From positions 434,001 to 498,000 of the forward strand of contig ML677342.1 in assembly GCA_007922305.1 (NCBI GenBank): a DNA stretch of 64,000 bases. The letters run 5' to 3'. The position numbers and the translations under genes were made by a program. The DNA comes from Dermatemys mawii. Taxonomy: Eukaryota > Chordata > Testudines > Dermatemydidae. The notes beneath the pieces are model-generated. The model saw only the letters and a list, made by a program, of their open reading frames with translations, made no database searches and was not told the DNA's origin. The first letter of the stretch is position 1; every line of letters starts with the position of its first letter. This document shows, in pieces, positions 12,161-22,020 of the stretch.

Positions 12161-12993
12161 GAATTATATAACAGTGGCGGCAACAGTGGTTTGCATGGTC
12201 ATACTTTAATCAGATAATACCCCTCCCCCTAGTTTGGTAGGTGGGGAATGAGGAATGGGGGTTCGCAAGCTGCACTTTAATTGTTAAAGAGCCGCATATG
12301 GCTCAGAAGCCACAATTTGGCCACCTCTGGTTTAGATGCTTCATGAGATCTGCCACTCTTGTGGTAGACAACTCAGCTAAAAACTGCCACATACTGATTT
12401 ATTAATTTTTCCAGTGATAAAATAATCCCCTTATGTAAATTTCCTAATTGCTTAATTCAGATTGAAATTCCTTTTTAATGAACATTCTATAAAGCACCTT
12501 GCAAAATTTTACTGCTAGCAGTCTGTTATTAGTACTAATACTTCCATCACAGTCCATTTACTTCTGACAACTATAACTCAGCCCTCCAGCCTGTGCTTTG
12601 CAGAATTATTCAATGCAACAACTTAGGTATAATTCATAATCTGGATACTGAATCCGTAATTTTTCTTTAATCTTATATTTGTTTTTCCTCTTCAGTCTCA
12701 ATGGATTTGTTATAAAATAGCTTGTTCTGTCAGTAGAAGGTTGATATTATTCATTTTATGAAGTCCAGATTTAATAGATCCTTGGACATTTCCATGAGTA
12801 GGCACACTGAGCTTCGAATGAGCAGCTTCAAATTTTAATTTACTTGCCTCAGATGAACCCTATGGTAATCCTGCTTTAACAGGATGAAAATCCATCCTGA
12901 GAAATGGACCCTTAAGAAACATTTATTAATTAAGGAAGTTTAAAAAAAAAGTTTTCTAATACCGGAAATACTTTCTTCTCTTGTATGCCTTAG

Positions 12994-13073
12994 GTCTTTG
13001 ACTATGATTTTGGACTTCAGGATGACTTTATTGGCTCGGCTTTTTTGGATCTCACGTCACTAGAATTAAACAG
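12994..13073 (+). CDS. MCTP1: MCTP1 coding exon b: C2 domain 1, calcium loop 3
   Basis: 80 bp, preceded by a pyrimidine-rich tract and TTAG at 12990-12993, followed by GTAAGA from 13074. It encodes 26 complete codons plus two bases (AG) of an Arg codon finished by the next exon. The peptide begins VFDYDFGLQDDFIGSAFLDL. Its Asp residues (D-Y-D and the D-D before FIG) are the expected loop-3 calcium ligands of a C2 domain. All ligands look retained, so the domain should still be able to bind calcium (inference). The exon lies only 355 bp upstream of a full-length retrotransposon. Confidence 0.95.
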
Positions 13074-13428
13074 GTAAGATGCTGGTGTGAAAGTCCGTAG
13101 AGTCACACATTCACAATCCTTGAGGTGTTATCTAATCTCATACTTGTGGCATTGCAAATAGAGTTTTTAAGATTCTTAAAAACAACAAGCCTCCTTCGCC
13201 ACTTCAGCTAACAGTCAAAGGACATGTAGCCTTAGAGCATTGCTATAACGTGAATGTTAATACTGTGTTGAGTCATCATACAAAACACTTGCTGTAGTAT
13301 CCACAAATGGCTTAGGATGCAGCCATTTTATTTTTGCTCCCATGGTTTTTGCTGTTCTTAAATGTAGTTTTCTTCTGTTTTAATTGAAATAAATGTTTTA
13401 GTTCAGATTGAATTACTTCAGTATGTAC

Positions 13429-14025
13429 TGTGACAAAGTTCCGAGTCTGTATTTGTGGGTCCTGCACTTCCTGGCAGATTTAGGGGCCTCAGAAACTCAT
13501 CCAGGCCCCAGAGTGACCTCCCTTTCTCAGTAAGTAATTAGGGGAGACAGAAAGGGGGGAGCCGGGGCCCTCCCTCTACTCCGGATTCCAGCCCAGGGAC
13601 CCTAATAGTATCAGCTAAGATGGTTGACCTTTTAGGCACAAAACACAATACCATTCCCTGGGCTACTTCCCCACAGCAGTCCCTGCTTCTTCAAACTCCA
13701 CTTCACCCTTACCTCAGGGCCTCCTTCCTTCTGTATGATATGTTGTCCAACACTCAGTCTCACCAACAGCATAACTTCCTTCCACAGCTCCTGACACCCA
13801 CACCCACCTGACTAACTGGGAGGTTTTTATCTGGTTTCAGCCAGTGCCTGATTGGCTTCAGGTGTCTCAATCAGGCTAGCTGTTTCTACTCCTTTCTAGA
13901 AGCTTCCTGATTGGCCTGGAGTAGCCTTTGTTTGGCTATCCAGGGAACAGGGACCTACACGTCCTGAGGCTGATATACCTGCCTTCCAGCACTCTCCTAT
14001 ACCCTTCTGGTCTGACTCCGTCACA
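13429..14025 (-). repeat. 3' LTR of the Gmr1-like element
   Basis: 597 bp, flanked inside by the polypurine tract and outside by GTAC at 13425-13428. It begins TGTGACAAAGTTCCGAG and ends GTCACA on the plus strand. The reverse transcriptase/RNase H reading frame runs into it and stops at 13936. Differences from the 5' LTR are scattered substitutions, for example around 13538-13570, 13680, 13850 and 13890. Confidence 0.95.
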
Positions 14026-15539
14026 TATCCCTCCCCCCTGCTCAACACCAAGGGGTTGGGCAACTTGGGTCGACATACAGTGCACTCGTGATAAGCCATC
14101 TGCATTGCCGTGACGACTTCCGGCTCTGTGTTGTATGCGGAACTGAAAGGGTTGAAGGGATAAGAACCATCTAGTCACTCTCGCATTTTTCTCCTTGTTC
14201 CGCTGCATCCACTGAAGAGGGGCATGGTCAGTCACGAGAGTAAACTGCCTACCTAGCAGGTAGTATCGCAGTGTTTCCATGGCCCATTTAACGGCAAGGC
14301 ATTCCCTCTTGATCACAGCATACTTCTGTTCCCTTGGGAGAAGTTTTCTACTGAGATAGAGGATTGGATGTTCTTCTTCCCCGACCATCTGGGATAGGAC
14401 AGCCCCTAGTCCAACTTCAGATGCATCTGTCTGCAAGATGAACTCCTTAGTGAAGTCTGGAGCTATAAGTACAGAGTCACTGCAAAGGGCTGTCCTTAGA
14501 TCTGTAAATGCCCTCTCTGCTGTGTCTGTCCATTGCACCATCTCAGGTCCCCGAGCATTTATGAGATCAGTCAGGGCACTTGCCCTGGTGGCAAAATGGG
14601 GAGTAAAGCGTCGATAGTACCCCACTACCCCCAAAAATGCCTGGACTTGTTTCTTGCGAACCGGTCGGGGCCAGTTGTGGATGGCCTCTAGTTTATTGAG
14701 TTGGGGTTTCACTACACCTCGTCCCACAATGTAGCCCAGATACTTAGCCTCCGTTAATCCTATGGCACACTTTGCAGGGTTTGCAATAAGGCCAGTACGC
14801 CTTAGGGTATCTAGGACAGCTTCAACCTTTTTCAGGTGGGTTTCCCAGTCTGCGGTATGGATAACCACATCATCCAGGTAGGCAGCTGCATAACTGGCAT
14901 GGGGGCGCAATAGCTTATCCATAAGGCGCTGAAAGGTAGCTGGGGTCCCATGTAGACCAAATGGAAGGACTGTATATTGAAACAGTCCCTCTGGGGTGGA
15001 GAAAGCGGTCTTCTCCTTTGCGTCTTCAGCAAGGGGGATCTGCCAGTACCCTTTAGTTAAGTCAAGAGTGGTCAGGAACCGGGCATTTCCCAGTCAGTCC
15101 ACTAACTCGTCTATCCAGGGTATAGGATATGTATTGAACTGGGACACTCATTCAGCCGACATTAGTCATTGCAAAACCTTGTGGAGCCATCTGGTTTGGG
15201 TACTAGCACAATCGGGCTAGACCACTGACTGTGAGACTCTTCAATTACCCCCAAGTCCAACATTTTCTTTACTTCTGCTCTGATTTCTTCTGTTTTGGCC
15301 GCTGGCACCCGGTAAGGCCTCATCATCACCTTGGCCTCAGGGTTTGTAATGATGTGGTGATACATCTCAGTTGTTCGTCCTGGTCGAGATGAGAATACGT
15401 CTTGGTTCCTGTTGATCATCTTGACCACCTCCTCTCTTTGGGCTGGTGTTAAATCGGGAGACACCTTCATCTGCTTAGGGTTCTTGTTCTCCTGCAATGG
15501 GTCCTTGTGAGCAACTACACATGCTTCTTGGGTACGCCA
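13936..15539 (-). pseudogene. pol: Reverse transcriptase and RNase H of the Gmr1-like element
   Basis: The start continues the integrase frame (LTPAQREEVV, then VIEESHSQWSSPIVLVPKPDG) to a stop at 15162 after RFCND. A frameshift near 15130 follows, with one more TGA at 15094-15096. The last 328 codons (14922-13936) are open. The active-site YLDD is at residues 15-18 of that stretch. The RNase H catalytic set is D166 (QTDAS), E207 (KRECL), D232 (VTDHAP) and D275 (GNADGLSR). After RNase H there is no integrase. The frame simply runs through the polypurine tract and ends 90 bases short of the outer LTR half. Function in an intact relative: copying genomic RNA to DNA and removing the RNA strand. 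Confidence 0.92.
14026..14041 (-). promoter_or_regulatory. Polypurine tract for plus-strand priming
   Basis: On the minus strand the 16 bases before the 3' LTR read GCAGGGGGGAGGGATA, a nearly pure purine run ending directly at the TG of the LTR. This is the usual second-strand primer position in LTR retrotransposons. Here it also lies inside the open RNase H reading frame. Confidence 0.85.
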
Positions 15540-16832
15540 GGGTTTTAGAAGGTTGATGTGATATATCTGCTCTAGTTTTCGACGTCCCGGTTGTCTCACC
15601 TTATAATTTACCTCTCCTATAGATTCTACTATTTCATAGGGCACCTGCCACTGGGCCAAGAGTTTACTCTCTGCTGTGGATACTAACACCATTACTCGGT
15701 CTCCAGGTTGGAACTGCCGAACCTTTGCTTGGCGGTTGTAGTGAGTTGGTTGGGCTTTCTGGGCCTTCTCCAGGTGCTCCCGCACTATAGGGGTCAATTG
15801 GGTTATACGGTCTGTCATTTGTAATATATGCTCAACTATATTTTTCCCTGTATTAGGCTCCTCTTTCCCAATTTCCCTAGCTATATCTAATATGCCCCGG
15901 GGGTGGCGGCCATATAACAGCTCGAAGGGAGAGAATCCAGTGGAGGCTTGAGGAACTGCCCGGATGGCAAACATAAGGTAGGACAACAGGGTATCCCAGT
16001 CTTTTTCATCCCTACTTACCACGTTTTTGATCATGGCCTTGAGAGTCCGGTTGAATCTCTCTACCAGGCCGTCGGTCTGCGGGTGGTAAACTGAGGTTTG
16101 CAGAGTTTAGACGTGGAGCAGAGAGCAGAGGTCCTTCATCAACTTAGACATGAGAGGGGTTCCTTGGTCCGTTAGAATCTCTTTCGGTAGCCCGACTTGG
16201 GCAAAAATTTCCACCAACACCTTCGCTATGGAGTTGGAGGCCGTATTTCATAGAGGAATGGCCTCTGGATACCTGGTTGCATAGTCCAAGATGACAAGTA
16301 CATATCGGTGATCTCAAGTTGTCTTCTCTAGAGGCCCCACCAGGTCCATGGCCACCCGTTCAAAAGGGATCTCAATGATTGGTAGAGGTATCAACGGAGC
16401 CCTTAGATGTGGGCGAGGGCTGTGCAACTGACACTCGGGACAGGAGGTGCAGTACCGCCAGACATCCTCATGTACTCCTGGCCAGAAGAATCTGCGCAAG
16501 ATTCGCGCTTGGGTCTTTTCTACCCCCAAGTGTCCCCCAAAAAGGTGACTGTGGGCAAGATTTAGTATTGCCCTCTGATGTTTTTGGGGTACCAGGAGCT
16601 GGTTTACCACCTCTTCCTGTATTTGAACCACCCTGTACAGGAGGTTCTTCTTGATTATGAAATAGGGCGCTGGCCCTTGGGCCTTTCCCTCCACAGGCTC
16701 CCCATCTATCTCAGCTACCTCTCTTCTGACATTATCATATTTGGGATTTTCTGCCTGGTCTCGCCCGAAAGTCTCTCTTCCAGGGCCTATCGACCCGAAC
16801 TCTGAGGAACTGGTCTCTGACTCCTCAGTCAA
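15540..16832 (-). pseudogene. int: Integrase, located upstream of reverse transcriptase, with three in-frame stops
   Basis: An H2C2 zinc-binding domain is visible near 16450-16600 (H..H in AHSHLFGGHLG, then CTSCPEC). The catalytic core follows, with AMDLVGP for the first Asp, LTDQGTP for the second, and QTDGLVERFN for the Glu. All three DDE residues are present, but the core is cut by TGA at 16314-16316, TGA at 16248-16250 and TAA at 16107-16109 in one continuous frame. The C-terminal domain (FQPGDRVMVL and later INLLKPW) lies at 15540-15750 and leads directly, in frame, into the reverse transcriptase start. Integrase inserts the cDNA into the host genome. Its position before reverse transcriptase is the distinctive feature. 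Confidence 0.92.
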
Positions 16833-16866
16833 TTCGGTGACATTGGGGTTGGGACTGGATTCTGCT

Positions 16867-17475
16867 TCAGAATTCTGGATTCAGAATCTGAGTGCCCAAA
16901 GCCTTTGCTGCCCTTCTTTCTTTCTTGGTTTTTCTGCCCTTCCCAGGAGCGGGGAACAATTCAAGAGATATTTCAGCAAAGAAGTGGGGGTGACTTTCTG
17001 TTAGGGATGACTCCTTAACTTCGGCGTCTTCTCCTCTGTCTTGCCCCTCTGGTGGGAGCAAATTTCCAAATCCTGGGAAATCCCTTCCAATGAGCACTGG
17101 ATATGGGAGTTTTGGGACCACCCCTGCTTTTACTCCAGTGATGGATCCCTGGATTTCAGTCCTTACTGGCATGACAGGATAATAGCTAATGGTCCCATGT
17201 ACACAGGTTACTCCCGTACACTTAGCCTGTATCAACTGGCTGCGTTTCACTAGTTTCCCTGAAATCAGAGTGACAGCACTGCCTGAGTCAATGAGTGCCA
17301 TAGTTTCTACCCCATTCAGTTTCACTGGTTTTGTATATTGGTGTGGGGTGACTGCAACACCTACTAGATTGATTAGGGTGCATGGGTCTGCCCAGTTCCC
17401 CAGGTTACACTGCATGGGCTCCTCAATGTTGGGACATTGCGCTGCTAGGTGTCCCCATTCTCCACATGCATAACA
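16867..17475 (-). pseudogene. pro: Gag zinc knuckle and aspartic protease region
   Basis: The first residues (17475 downwards) form a perfect CCHC knuckle, [14 protein letters not shown], a nucleic-acid-binding motif. About 45 residues later comes the retropepsin signature MALIDSGSAVTLIS with the catalytic Asp. The Gly-rich flap-side region and VLIGRDFPG follow, the pattern of a retroviral-type protease half. The frame ends in a stop at 16867, and the downstream linker continues in another frame, which implies a further indel at about 16870-16885. Protease would cleave the polyprotein in the virus-like particle; this copy is out of frame with gag. Confidence 0.88.
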
Positions 17476-18383
17476 TCTCTAGATGCTCCTTTGTCTCTTG
17501 GGTTAGGGGTCTTTACTCCATGGCTTCCTCCCTTCTGGGTTCCCGGCTGTTCTGTGGCTACTACCTTCTTCCACCTGGGGCTTCCTGGATGCTTTATTAT
17601 CTGGCTTTCCGGGGTCGGACCCAGATACTTCTTTTGAGAGAAGGCTTCTCTGCATACTTGGGACAGCTCTTGGGCTGCAATCCATCTTTCTACTAATATG
17701 ATCATCCCATCGTAGGTGGCAGGGTCATTCTGGCCCACCCATGCACGAAGATCTGGAGGCAATCCCCTCATATAGTGGTCTATGACCAAAGTTTCCAACA
17801 TTTCTTCTGGGTTGCAAACCTCGGGTCGTAACCAATTCCTTGCGAGGTGGATAAGGTCGAATAATTGGGACCTCAGAGGCTTACCTTCCTTATACCTCCA
17901 CTCATGGTATCTCTGGGCCTGTACTGCTGTTGTTACCCCTGATCGGGCCAGGATCTCTGCTTTCAGCTGAGGGTAGTCCATGGCAGCTTCAGCAGGCATG
18001 TCATGATAAGCTTTTTGTGCTTCTTCACATAAGAAGGGAGCGAGGATGCTAGCCCACTGACCCTGGGGCCAAGCCTCTCGCAAGGCAGCCCTCTCAAAGG
18101 AGAGGAGATACGCCTCTATGTCGTCATTGGCTGTCATCTTTGGCAGACAACCAGCAGCCCTCTATACTCGCAACCCCTCAGATCCTTGGTTTTTGATGGT
18201 GAAGACTTTCAGTTGTTCTACTATGTCCCACAAGAGGTCTCGATCCTGAGAGGCCTGCTCCATCAACAATTGGTTAGTCTCTTGTTGTACCCGCAGGGAC
18301 TCCTGTTGTGACATAGCCTGGGCTCGGGTGGCCTCCTGCTGGGCTGCAGTGGCTTGCAACAGTGCTTTTATTACATCCTCCAT
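17445..18383 (-). pseudogene. gag: Gag of the Gmr1-like element, SCAN-like capsid, broken
   Basis: The reading frame starts at the Met at 18381-18383 (MEDVIKALLQATAAQQEAT), followed by a Gln-rich helical or coiled-coil N-terminus. An in-frame TAG at 18162-18164 interrupts it, and it is open again to a stop at 17445. The centre (about 17700-17960) carries the pattern [18 protein letters not shown], then [24 protein letters not shown] and [10 protein letters not shown]. This closely parallels the vertebrate SCAN domain, which is known to derive from the capsid of a Gmr1-like Gag. The expected CCHC zinc knuckle falls in a different frame just at the end, so a frameshift lies near 17478. There is no slippery heptamer there, which favours a mutation over programmed shifting. 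Confidence 0.88.
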
Positions 18384-18470
18384 TGTGGTGAGAACACCCC
18401 AAACCGGGTGCACTTTTTTTTTTTTAAACCTCTCCCTTTCTTCTGCCGCACAGTGAACACTAAGTCAGAA

Positions 18471-18489
18471 AATCTCACCCCTGACACCA
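18471..18489 (-). promoter_or_regulatory. Primer-binding site, tRNA-Leu-like
   Basis: Two bases inside the 5' LTR, the minus strand reads TGGTGTCAGGGGTGAGATT. This starts with TGG, the complement of a tRNA CCA end. It differs at about three positions from the complement of a vertebrate tRNA-Leu 3' end as I remember it. Its position confirms the direction of the element. Confidence 0.75.
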
Positions 18490-18491
18490 GT

Positions 18492-19088
18492 TGTGACAAA
18501 GTTCCGAGTCTGTATTTGTGGGTCCTGCACTTCCTGGCAGATTTAGGGGCCTCAGAAACTCATCCAGGCCCCAGAGTGGCCTCTCTTTCTCAGTAAGTAA
18601 TTAGGGGAGACAGAAATGGGGGAGCCGGGGCCCTCCCTCTACTCCGGATTCCAGCCCAGGGACCCTAATAGTATCAGCTAAGATGGTTGACCTTTTAGGC
18701 ACAAAACACAATACCATTCCCTGGGCTACTTCCCCACAGCAGTCTCCGCTTCTTCAAACTCCACTTCACCCTTACCTCAGGGCCTCCTTCCTTCTGTATG
18801 ATATGTTGTCCAACACTCAGTCTCACCAACAGCATAACTTCCTTCCACAGCTCCTGACACCCACACCCACCTGACTAACTGGGAGGTTTTTATCTGGTTT
18901 CAGCCAGTGCCTGACTGGCTTCAGGTGTCTCAATCAGGCTAGCTCTTTCTGCTCCTTTCTAGAAGCTTCCTGATTGGCCTAGAGTAGCCTTTGTTTGGCT
19001 ATCCAGGGAACAGGGACCTACACGTCCTGAGGCTGATATACCTGCCTTCCAGCACTCTCCTATACCCTTCTGGTCTGACTCTGTCACA
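18492..19088 (-). repeat. 5' LTR of the Gmr1-like element
   Basis: 597 bp and upstream in the element's own direction, because it is next to the primer-binding site. It would carry the element's promoter. Its outer edge ends TGTCACA at 19088, followed directly by the GTAC target duplication. It matches the other LTR without an indel. The small ORF inside it (18683-18874) is repeated in the other LTR and is not a gene. Confidence 0.95.
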
Positions 19089-19781
19089 GTACATGCTGCT
19101 TAGAAAGCATGAAATGTGAAATGGTTAGGATCCCGATAAGGGCAGTTGGGATTGAGGGTTTCAGCAAGGTCAAACCTGAGGCTGAGAGTAGCAGAACAAT
19201 TAATAGTCAAGTTCCAGGTGGGGGTTAATACCAAGGTTCAGAGTCCAAGTCAGGTTTCAACATCTGCGTCAGGAGGAAAGGTCCAATTGAAGCTGAGGTT
19301 GAAGCTAGGACTTCAAGAGCATGAATGGAGATGATTGTGGCAGCTACAGGAGATGTGTGCTGTTGCCAGGACACTTACTGGAATACCCCTTGGGTTATAT
19401 CCAGCAGGGAGCTAATCAGTAGCTGTGAGGCTGCTGCTTTGCAGACCTCTTGAGGCAGGACTTCCCATGATCTGTGTCCACAGGAAGTCATGAGTAATGG
19501 GGCATGAGCTGGTTATAGCTGCTGCTGGGTGGCAGCCTGGAGATGTTCACTGCCTGACAGCTCTACAGATCCAGAAATGAGACATGTTGCTCTTACACAC
19601 ATGTATTTAGTCGGTCCTTAAGAATAGATATAAACTAAAATTCATTAAAGTAATTTATTTTAAAATTTATTTTCTAAGTTGTTTCATATAAAATGTGAAT
19701 TTTGTTGAGCCTGATGCTTCAGAAATGTCATTAAACTGGTACTGAAAATGCAGAATAATTGTTTGTCTTTTGGTCTGCTAG

Positions 19782-19890
19782 ACCAATAGATATCAACTTG
19801 ACTCTGAAGGATCCTCACTACCCTGACCATGATCTGGGAACTATCTTATTATCAGTTCTTCTGGCCCCCAAAGAAGAACAGAAGGAAGTG
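19782..19890 (+). CDS. MCTP1: MCTP1 coding exon c: end of C2 domain 1
   Basis: 109 bp, acceptor CTAG ending at 19781, donor GTAAGT from 19891. The first base completes the split Arg codon, and 36 codons follow, ending on Glu-Val at phase 0. The peptide has the motifs LTLKDPHYPDHDLGT and ILLSVLLAPK, which form the last two strands of the C2 sandwich. A charged EEQKE linker follows. The 5.66-kb antisense retrotransposon ends 693 bp upstream. Confidence 0.95.
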
Positions 19891-21809
19891 GTAAGTTTAA
19901 AAGTTTCAACAAGTAAGTGTTAAGTTGTTTTCACTTACAGAACATAGATAATGTGATCCTTCCATGGTCAGATGATTAGTAGCATAAGAAGAAGAGACTA
20001 CAGTCTTGAAATGAATTTGTTATTGATCGCTGTTTTTTGATGCATTTGAGCAAAAGTGTCCTACTTCAGTTCAGATTGTCTTGTGAAAATAGTGAGGGAT
20101 CTGGGTGGAACACAAATATACAACAGTCTCAAACAAAATTCCAGGTGAATATTAGTAATTAATATGGAAGTGCACTGATGAACCATTTTCTTGTTAAAGA
20201 ATTTTGGACCTAGTGCTGCAATGTCAACATTTCAACCATATTCCAGTGTTGGAATGAAGTGAGAAACTTGTAATAATTAGAATTTCTGATTTTTGGCATT
20301 TAATTGTAGAAATGCTGGATATTTTTTGATGCCTTAGTAAAGTGCCTTTCTTTTCTGTACTTACTGTAATTTACTTGTCCATCATGCCATAAAAAAAGAT
20401 GGTCAAGAACAAGGGTTCAGAGATTGGGAGAAGCACAAAAATAAATACATTAAATAACTTAAGCATTTTTTTGGTCAGGATGGATTTTCATTAAGTCAAG
20501 CTTTTACAGGTAACTGCTTCAAGAAAGAATCTGTGAAATCTGCAACATATTAAACCTCATTTACAGGTTCATAAACTAATTCTCTCATTTTCAGTTAAAA
20601 TCTATAAAGCGAGACCATTTTATTTAGTTTACAGTACAGAACATGGATACAACTGTAGCTTTTAAAAATATGAGAGAGTTAAGTAATGCATTAACATTTG
20701 TATTGTCAGATTTTATTCCTGTGAATATTTGCTTTTATTTGTTTATGTTAGCTGAAAAGCTATCACTTTTCATTCAAAGGATGACATGTCATGGAATCAG
20801 AGGATACAGCAATAGCATCAAAATGGGCACTTTAAAACACTAGAAAATGTTGACATTATATGGGCATTTTGGTCATTAAATGCAGAAAACTTGAGCTTTC
20901 CTATGGGGTTTGCCAATTTAATATTTTAGTGGACCCATTTATTATTACCTATGTCATTAAATTTGGTCTTTCATGTAAAATTCTTGAAAGTGTATGTCCC
21001 ATTGAGTTTCAAGTCTGACACTTAAGTGATTTTGAAAATGTTATCCCTTGGTTTTTCCAAATGCCCTGATAATGTTAATTCACCATTTAGCTTGGATCCT
21101 TTCTCCTGTTGATTTTTGAGTTGCAACTGCTGCTGGCCAATTTACATTAGAAATTGAACTAAATTAGAAATTAGAAATGTAGAAATTAACTACAGTTTGA
21201 ACAGTGCTTGTAAAAATATCATGGATTCTCTTTCCTAAAACACACATTTTTGGTCCCACGGGGCAGAAAATTGTTGTAATCTCATGAAGGACTCCTCTAT
21301 TCAAATGGGAAACCTGAGTCTGCCCCATAGAATTTCACAAAGGAAGTGGAGAGAATCCCTTCTGGAAAGTTGCGCCAGCCCATTGACAAGTTGTAGAGTG
21401 AGATGAGTTTTAAATCCTCCCCACTGCCTATTCCATTACCCCTTTTAGTGGGCCACATAAGAACATACCCAATGGTTCATGGAATTTGGGTTGACATATT
21501 TGTCTGTTATTGCTCTGATTTATAAATAGATTTCATGTGAAATAGATTTCAAGAAATATTTAGTACTCACTCCTAAACACCAAAATCGAAACAATCCTTT
21601 TAATCACCTGGGTGTTCAATAGGAAATGTAAAGTCCACCCACCACAGCCAATAATCAAACTTAAGTCTTACTACCAGAACCAAGCATCAAAGATCATGTA
21701 ACCCAAACTAAGTGGTTTAAAAGTAGGTAGGAGAACAAGAAAAAATTTTGTCTCCATGGTTTTCCGACTGTATTTTACTCTGTGTTACACGGGACTGTAG
21801 TATATAGTA

Positions 21810-22020
21810 ATCAGAGAGGTAGCCATGTTAGTCTGGATCTGCAGAAGCAAAAAAGAGTCCTGTGGCACCTTAAAGACTAACGAAAGTATTGAATCATAAG
21901 ATTTTGTGGGCTAATACCCACCTCGTTGGTCGCATCCGATGAAGTGGGTATTAGCCCACGAAAGCTTATGCTTCAATACTTCCGTTAGTCTTTAAGTGCC
22001 ACAGGACTCTTTGTCGTTTC
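21810..22020 (+). mobile_element. 211-bp foldback element with 12-bp direct flanks
   Basis: Two arms are inverted copies: AGTCCTGTGGCACCTTAAAG on the left and the reverse complement of that block near 21984-22010, with a second inverted pair around GGGCTAATACCCAC and GTGGGTATTAGCCC. The flanks are the identical 12-bp TAGTATATAGTA at 21798-21809 and 22021-22032. The family is common in turtle-like genomes, but I cannot assign it to a transposon class. Confidence 0.8.

Larger units (their letters stand above)
8555..12993 (+). other. MCTP1: MCTP1 intron between exons a and b
   Basis: 4.4 kb. Mostly AT-rich sequence without recognisable features, apart from a short LINE/SINE-like tail near 9360-9440, a hAT element with a perfect 8-bp duplication at 10708-10927, and a longer stretch (about 11090-12160) that reads like a recurrent turtle LTR-type repeat. 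A decayed hAT-type end (rich in GCCGCATATGGCTC) sits near 12270-12333. No supported gene. Confidence 0.8.
13429..19088 (-). mobile_element. Full-length Gmr1-like Ty3/Gypsy LTR retrotransposon, inactivated
   Basis: A complete 5,660-bp element on the minus strand. Both 597-bp LTRs start TGTGACA and end TGTCACA on the plus strand, giving perfect 7-bp terminal inverted repeats. The insertion is bounded by a 4-bp duplication GTAC (13425-13428 and 19089-19092). Inside, from 5' to 3' of the element, are a tRNA-Leu-like primer site, gag with a SCAN-like core and CCHC knuckle, protease (DSG), integrase (H2C2 and DDE core), reverse transcriptase (YLDD) and RNase H, then a polypurine tract. Integrase lying upstream of reverse transcriptase is the diagnostic order of Gmr1-like elements (known from cod and other vertebrates), unlike ordinary Gypsy elements. 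I see at least five premature stops and three frameshifts, so it cannot make full proteins by itself. By eye the two LTRs differ at about 10 of 597 positions, so the insertion is fairly recent. No env-like gene is seen. Confidence 0.93.
13074..19781 (+). other. MCTP1: MCTP1 intron between exons b and c, mostly one retrotransposon
   Basis: 6.7 kb, of which 5,660 bp is the Gmr1-like element 13429-19088 on the opposite strand. Removing the element and one 4-bp duplication leaves an intron of about 1.04 kb. 13074-13424 and 19600-19781 are plain intron. 19093-19580 is GC-richer and looks like an older repeat that I cannot classify. Confidence 0.85.

Noticed and set aside
14832..15032. Minus-strand 66-codon ORF within the RT region
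   Set aside because: The conserved RT motifs (TLDLTKGYWQIPLAEDA and LPFGLHG) are in another frame. This is a shadow.
16379..17696. Several plus-strand ORFs of 60-104 codons
   Set aside because: They are antisense shadows of the integrase, protease and gag regions of the Gmr1-like element.
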